Source: Firmicutes bacterium UBA6226 (GTDB lineage: Bacteria > Bacillota_A > Clostridia > Peptostreptococcales > Acidaminobacteraceae). Taken from it: a DNA stretch of 9,226 nucleotides. The notes under the pieces were generated by a model, which did no database searches, had not been told where the DNA came from, and saw only the letters and a program-made list of their open reading frames with translations. Position numbers and translations under genes: made by a program. Positions 6,481 to 9,226 of the stretch are shown here, in pieces; within the stretch, counting starts at the first letter, position 1; every line of letters begins with the position of its first letter. The stretch covers positions 8,936 through 18,161 of the forward strand of contig DJWQ01000157.1 in assembly GCA_002441045.1 (NCBI GenBank), written 5' to 3'.

Positions 6481-7212
6481 TTACTCAGCAGCTTCTTCAG
6501 TTGCTACAGCTTCAGTATCAGTTAATTGCTCACCTTGTTTAGCTTCGATGATCGCATCTGCCATTTTACCAGCGATTAATTTAACTGCACGGATAGCGTC
6601 GTCATTACCAGGAATTACATAATCAACTTCATCTGGATCACAGTTTGTATCTACGATAGCAACAACAGGGATACCAAGAACTTTAGCTTCTTTAATTGCA
6701 ATTCTTTCTTTTTTAGGGTCAACAACAAACATAGCACTTGGTAATTTGTGCATGTCTTTGATACCGCCTAAGAATTTTTCTAATTTTTCTTTATCAGCTC
6801 TAAGTTTGATAACTTCTTTTTTAGGAAGTGCTTCAAAAGTACCATCGATTTCCATTTTCTCAAGTTTGAATAAAAGATCAATTCTTTTCTTGATTGTTTT
6901 GTAGTTTGTTAACATACCACCTAACCATCTTTGGTTAACGAAGTACATACCCGCTCTTCTAGCTTCTTGTTCGATCGCTTCTTGAGCTTGTTTTTTAGTA
7001 CCTACAAATAAAACAGTACCGTTTTCTTCAACGATGCTTTTGATGAAAGAGTATGCATCTTCAACTTTACCTACAGTTTTTTGAAGGTCGATGATGTAGA
7101 TACCATTTCTTTCTGTAAAGATGTATTCAGCCATTTTAGGGTTCCATCTTCTTGTTTGGTGTCCAAAGTGTACACCAGCTTCTAGTAATTCTTTCATTGA
7201 AATTACTGACAT
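6481..7212 (-). CDS. rpsB: 30S ribosomal protein S2
   Basis: 243 residues from the preferred start, normal for bacterial S2. Family motifs in order are [20 protein letters not shown] (5-24), [34 protein letters not shown], and a C-terminal core containing [20 protein letters not shown]. The acidic alanine-rich tail ends in ATEEAAE. S2 is a late-assembling small-subunit protein that contacts 16S rRNA and S1-type proteins where present. The frame is open upstream to an ATG at 7255-7257, adding the purine-encoded peptide [16 protein letters not shown] reject that extension because the ATG at 7210-7212 has AAGGAGG seven bases upstream and matches the normal S2 N-terminus. The gene has its own promoter, a foldable leader and a strong terminator. 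Confidence 0.98.
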   Translation of the reverse strand: MSVISMKELLEAGVHFGHQTRRWNPKMAEYIFTERNGIYIIDLQKTVGKVEDAYSFIKSIVEENGTVLFVGTKKQAQEAIEQEARRAGMYFVNQRWLGGMLTNYKTIKKRIDLLFKLEKMEIDGTFEALPKKEVIKLRADKEKLEKFLGGIKDMHKLPSAMFVVDPKKERIAIKEAKVLGIPVVAIVDTNCDPDEVDYVIPGNDDAIRAVKLIAGKMADAIIEAKQGEQLTDTEAVATEEAAE

Positions 7213-7219
7213 GTGAGTT

Positions 7220-7226
7220 CCTCCTT
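7220..7226 (-). promoter_or_regulatory. rpsB ribosome binding site (decides start)
   Basis: AAGGAGG lies on the minus strand seven bases before the ATG at 7210-7212. A second AGGAGG at 7235-7240 is too far from this ATG to serve it, and part of it lies in the arm of the leader stem. Confidence 0.85.
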
Positions 7227-7238
7227 GTTTTTTCCCTC

Positions 7239-7294
7239 CTCGCTTTTCATCTTTCAAAGGGACTAGATAGCAACACCTTTAAAATTGAAGCGAG
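7239..7294 (-). promoter_or_regulatory. rpsB leader fold, candidate autoregulatory RNA
   Basis: In the roughly 100-base leader, CTCGCTT (7294-7288) is perfectly complementary to AAGCGAG (7245-7239). Inside this long-range stem AAAGG (7280-7276) pairs with CCTTT (7260-7256), with a 15-base loop. The outer 3' arm overlaps an upstream AGGAGG (7235-7240), while the true ribosome site lies just outside. Feedback control by S2 is known in some bacteria; that this leader does the same is inference. Confidence 0.4.
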
Positions 7295-7318
7295 TGTGAT
7301 TTAATAATTACCTTGGAT

Positions 7319-7347
7319 ATTATACCACAGCGATATATAAAGCACAA
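7319..7347 (-). promoter_or_regulatory. Probable extended -10 promoter of rpsB
   Basis: On the minus strand there is TTGTGC (7342-7347, three of six matches to TTGACA), a 17-base spacer, and a perfect TATAAT (7319-7324) preceded by TGG, giving the extended -10 motif TGnTATAAT. Transcription would start near 7312, leaving about 100 bases of leader before the rpsB ATG. No terminator lies between the upstream gene and this promoter, so readthrough from upstream may add to it. Confidence 0.75.
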
Positions 7348-7368
7348 TAATAAATACGCTTATATTCC

Positions 7369-8034
7369 TTATTTTTTAAGTGATAATAAGAGCTGTATTT
7401 CACCCATACCAATACCAAGTTCCTTTGCGATTTGAGTGAGAGATTTTCCCTGACTTCTTAAAAGTATAATTTTATCGATTGTCTCTAACTCATTGCTATT
7501 AAAATTCTGGGTTTGATCAGTTATGATATCATTGTGCTTACTTGATTTAGATACTGGCAAATCCTCCAAATCTGAACTATCATCTTCATCATGGATCAGC
7601 CACTCAGAAGGCTCAAAAGATCTATTTTGATTCCTATTTTTTTGGTCAAACTGTTTTTGCATTTTACTTAGGTTTGATTGAATATCTTTCAAAGATTCAA
7701 TTTGTGTATCCGTATTTTGAGCGATGATTTTCTCAACTTTACTTGCAGTCATAGTCTTAACATCGTTAACCAATTGCGTTAAATCACTTATTTCCTTTTC
7801 ATGGATGCTGTATTTACCTTCCAAATCGTCAGCAATTTCATAAAAAGCACGATTCATTTCATCGATTGAGACCTGCAATGCTTCAAGTAAATTAAAAAGA
7901 TCGCCTTCTTTATATAGTTTTGATTGTTCTAATATCTGTTCCTGTTTTTTGATTGCTTTATTGAGCTCGTTTCTCATCAAAAAAAGGGAACTGATAACTA
8001 TTATCAGCCCAATTGTAAAAGAAACCATATACAT
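7369..8034 (-). CDS. Membrane-anchored coiled-coil protein with HTH-like end, SwrB (YlxL)-like by position
   Basis: 221 residues. A single membrane helix occupies about residues 4-20 (VSFTIGLIIVISSLFL), followed by Arg and Lys, so the bulk should be cytoplasmic. Coiled-coil-prone helices cover about 21-40 and 45-130. A low-complexity acidic linker runs from 140 to 182 (HDEDDSSDLEDLP). The C-terminal 183-221 resembles a helix-turn-helix, with ILLRSQGKSLTQIAKELGIG then EIQLLLSLKK. The position, last gene before rpsB in a FapA-containing block, and the N-terminal anchor match Bacillus SwrB, which promotes flagellar export-apparatus assembly and lies between sigD and rpsB. Orthology is my inference, as the sequence between the ends is poorly conserved in such proteins. 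The ATG at 8032-8034 has GAGGG (8042-8046) seven bases upstream and begins two bases after the previous stop. Confidence 0.7.
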   Translation of the reverse strand: MYMVSFTIGLIIVISSLFLMRNELNKAIKKQEQILEQSKLYKEGDLFNLLEALQVSIDEMNRAFYEIADDLEGKYSIHEKEISDLTQLVNDVKTMTASKVEKIIAQNTDTQIESLKDIQSNLSKMQKQFDQKNRNQNRSFEPSEWLIHDEDDSSDLEDLPVSKSSKHNDIITDQTQNFNSNELETIDKIILLRSQGKSLTQIAKELGIGMGEIQLLLSLKK

Positions 8035-8036
8035 TT

Positions 8037-8369
8037 TTAAACCCTCATATCAAAACGTCCACCTGCTACGTTTATTTTTTTATTTAATTCCTTGTCCTTT
8101 TCGCTCAGTTCTTCTTCTTTTTTAGATTTGCTTTGTTGATATCTACGTCGCCTAGATTCATGCTCGTTCTCATCTTCATCCGTTACACGTCTAAACTCCG
8201 CCTGTTCCATTTCATTAACAGTCTGTGTTTTCCGAATATCGTCTTGTCGGGATTTGTCTTGAATTTTAGCAAGTTCGTTGTCCATTTTACTGACGACAGT
8301 TTGCTTGGCCTGATGAATTTCTTGAGTTTTGTGTATAACGACTTGCATGTCTACCGGACGTATAGACAT
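8037..8369 (-). CDS. Small highly charged helical protein, function unknown
   Basis: 110 residues with no signal peptide, membrane segment or cysteine. I do not recognise a characterised family. The N-terminus SIRPVDMQVVIHKTQEIHQ and the C-terminal tail AGGRFDMRV look ordered and possibly conserved. The middle (about 20-100) is very rich in Lys, Glu, Asp, Arg and Gln (for example DEDENEHESRRRR and SKKEEELSEKDKELNKK) and should form a long helix or coiled coil. The ATG at 8367-8369 has a perfect AGGAGG (8375-8380) five bases upstream. The gene begins 14 bases after the FapA stop and ends two bases before the SwrB-like gene, so the three are one translationally close-packed unit. A role linked to FapA or to flagella is suggested only by this context. 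Confidence 0.8.
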   Translation of the reverse strand: MSIRPVDMQVVIHKTQEIHQAKQTVVSKMDNELAKIQDKSRQDDIRKTQTVNEMEQAEFRRVTDEDENEHESRRRRYQQSKSKKEEELSEKDKELNKKINVAGGRFDMRV

Positions 8370-8383
8370 ATGCGCCTCCTAAT

Positions 8384-9226
8384 CTAATAGCCTATTGTCA
8401 CTATATCACCTTTATCTTTTGTAATAATAGTATGTGACAAAGCATATTTAACGTAATAACTCGTACTACCTATTTTAACCCTTGTGCCAGGATAAATTGT
8501 CTTCGCTTTAAGCTGAGCACCCCTAATATTGTTAACTAGCTCATTAATCATTTTTAAACGTAGTCTCTTTTCAGATAATTGTACATCTAAATCAAGAAAG
8601 TTACCACTATATTTCTTAAGCATAAAAATTGATCTTTCATCCTCAGGATTTTGTTCAACCTTAAGCTTTAATATTTTGATAGATTTGTCTAACTTATCGT
8701 GCATCTCCATTAACTCTTTCACTTCAGTTGTTAAGGTCTTTAACTCTTCAATAACTTCCACATCAACGCCCATTTTGATCGATGTGATTATCCCCATCTC
8801 TGATCCAACGACATTAGCTTCAATATCGCTTTTACTTGTAATTTCGCCGCCAACGATCAAGCCCTTCTTACCTTTAACTACAATTTTACCATCCGACTTA
8901 ACGATGCTATTCATAATGGCACCCGTTTCAATATCACCTTTACAGTTAACATTTGCGCTGTTAATAAAATTACTGGTCAATTGGCCTTCACAGGTTACAA
9001 AAGCTGCATCATGTCCCTGAATACCACGAGATATCGTAATGTTCCCACGTGATATCAGTTCTGCACCTTCAACAACACCATTAACTGTAAGATCGCCTTC
9101 GCATGAAATTTTATAGCCCGATGTCACATTACCATTGACGACCACTTCACCTTGAAAATCGATATTTCCAGTTTCTACACCAACATCACCTTTGATCTCT
9201 AAAAGCTTTATTACTGCTATTTTATC
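8384..9226 (-). CDS. FapA-family (DUF342) beta-solenoid protein, C-terminal part
   Basis: The frame is open to the right window edge, so the gene is 5'-truncated and 280 residues are visible. A GTG at 9143-9145 is internal, because the family sequence continues upstream of it (GNIDFQGEVVVNGNVTSGYK). Residues about 9-150 are short beta-strand repeats with a recurring G-D/N/K-I/V-x-V pattern (CEGDLTVNG, SRGNITISRG, CKGDIETG, SDGKIVVKG), as in the right-handed solenoid of DUF342. Residues about 158-235 are a charged coiled coil, and a small C-terminal beta unit (YPGTRVKIGSTSYYVKY) ends the protein. The name FapA comes from flagellar assembly protein A; the biochemical role is poorly defined. It is followed at 14 bases by the small charged gene. 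A partial view prevents checking for the N-terminal domain. Confidence 0.88.
   Translation of the reverse strand, partial: DKIAVIKLLEIKGDVGVETGNIDFQGEVVVNGNVTSGYKISCEGDLTVNGVVEGAELISRGNITISRGIQGHDAAFVTCEGQLTSNFINSANVNCKGDIETGAIMNSIVKSDGKIVVKGKKGLIVGGEITSKSDIEANVVGSEMGIITSIKMGVDVEVIEELKTLTTEVKELMEMHDKLDKSIKILKLKVEQNPEDERSIFMLKKYSGNFLDLDVQLSEKRLRLKMINELVNNIRGAQLKAKTIYPGTRVKIGSTSYYVKYALSHTIITKDKGDIVTIGY

Noticed and set aside
7213..7257. Fifteen-codon N-terminal extension of rpsB
   Set aside because: The extension is encoded by the ribosome-site-rich leader, does not resemble S2, and the downstream ATG has a perfectly placed AAGGAGG.
8529..9020. Plus-strand open frame of 163 codons opposite the FapA-like gene
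   Set aside because: It is antisense to a clear beta-solenoid and coiled-coil gene, has no recognisable domain, and its Ser/Thr/Ile/Leu-rich composition is what the complement of this gene would give.
9143..9145. GTG as the start of the FapA-like gene
   Set aside because: The same frame continues without a stop to the window edge and the upstream residues fit the solenoid repeat, so the gene is simply truncated by the window.
1..9226. Mobile element, phage, CRISPR, tRNA or defence system
   Set aside because: No transposase, integrase, spaced repeat array, tRNA-like fold or recognisable defence gene was found on either strand; the order is conserved core chromosome.

Overview
The window is a stretch of core chromosome from an AT-rich, Gram-positive anaerobe of the Clostridia type. 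The evidence for this is the gene order, the strong AGGAGG-type ribosome binding sites, the short form of EF-Ts (215 residues), and a FapA/SwrB-like flagellar-side block placed directly before rpsB, as in Bacillus and Clostridia. I cannot name a genus. Every gene I can support lies on the minus strand, so transcription runs from high to low coordinates.

Layout in the direction of transcription. (1) 9226-7369: the 3' part of a FapA-family (DUF342) protein that is cut by the window edge, a 110-residue highly charged protein of unknown function, and a membrane-anchored coiled-coil protein with a helix-turn-helix-like end. The last of these sits where SwrB (YlxL) sits in Bacillus. (2) 7368-6439: an extended -10 promoter, a foldable leader, rpsB (ribosomal protein S2) and a strong intrinsic terminator. 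(3) 6438-5655: tsf (EF-Ts), with no convincing promoter of its own, followed by a second strong terminator. (4) 5654-1: a promoter and then pyrH-frr-uppS-cdsA-dxr-rseP-ispG, tightly spaced, with two internal hairpins (after frr and after cdsA). ispG runs off the left edge.

The genes work together in translation (S2, EF-Ts, ribosome recycling factor), UMP phosphorylation (PyrH), and envelope building. In the envelope part, Dxr and IspG belong to the MEP isoprenoid route whose product feeds UppS, the undecaprenyl-diphosphate synthase for cell wall synthesis. CdsA makes CDP-diacylglycerol for phospholipids, and RseP is a site-2 intramembrane protease.

I found no mobile element, CRISPR array, tRNA or rRNA, and no gene-free stretch longer than 300 bases. 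The genes are mostly ordinary. The observations most worth a second look are regulatory: a three-armed, mutually exclusive RNA fold at the cdsA/dxr junction that combines a terminator-like hairpin with possible sequestration of the dxr start codon, the rpsB leader fold, and the separation of rpsB, tsf and pyrH by two strong terminators. The uncharacterised 110-residue protein between FapA and the SwrB-like protein is the most open coding question.
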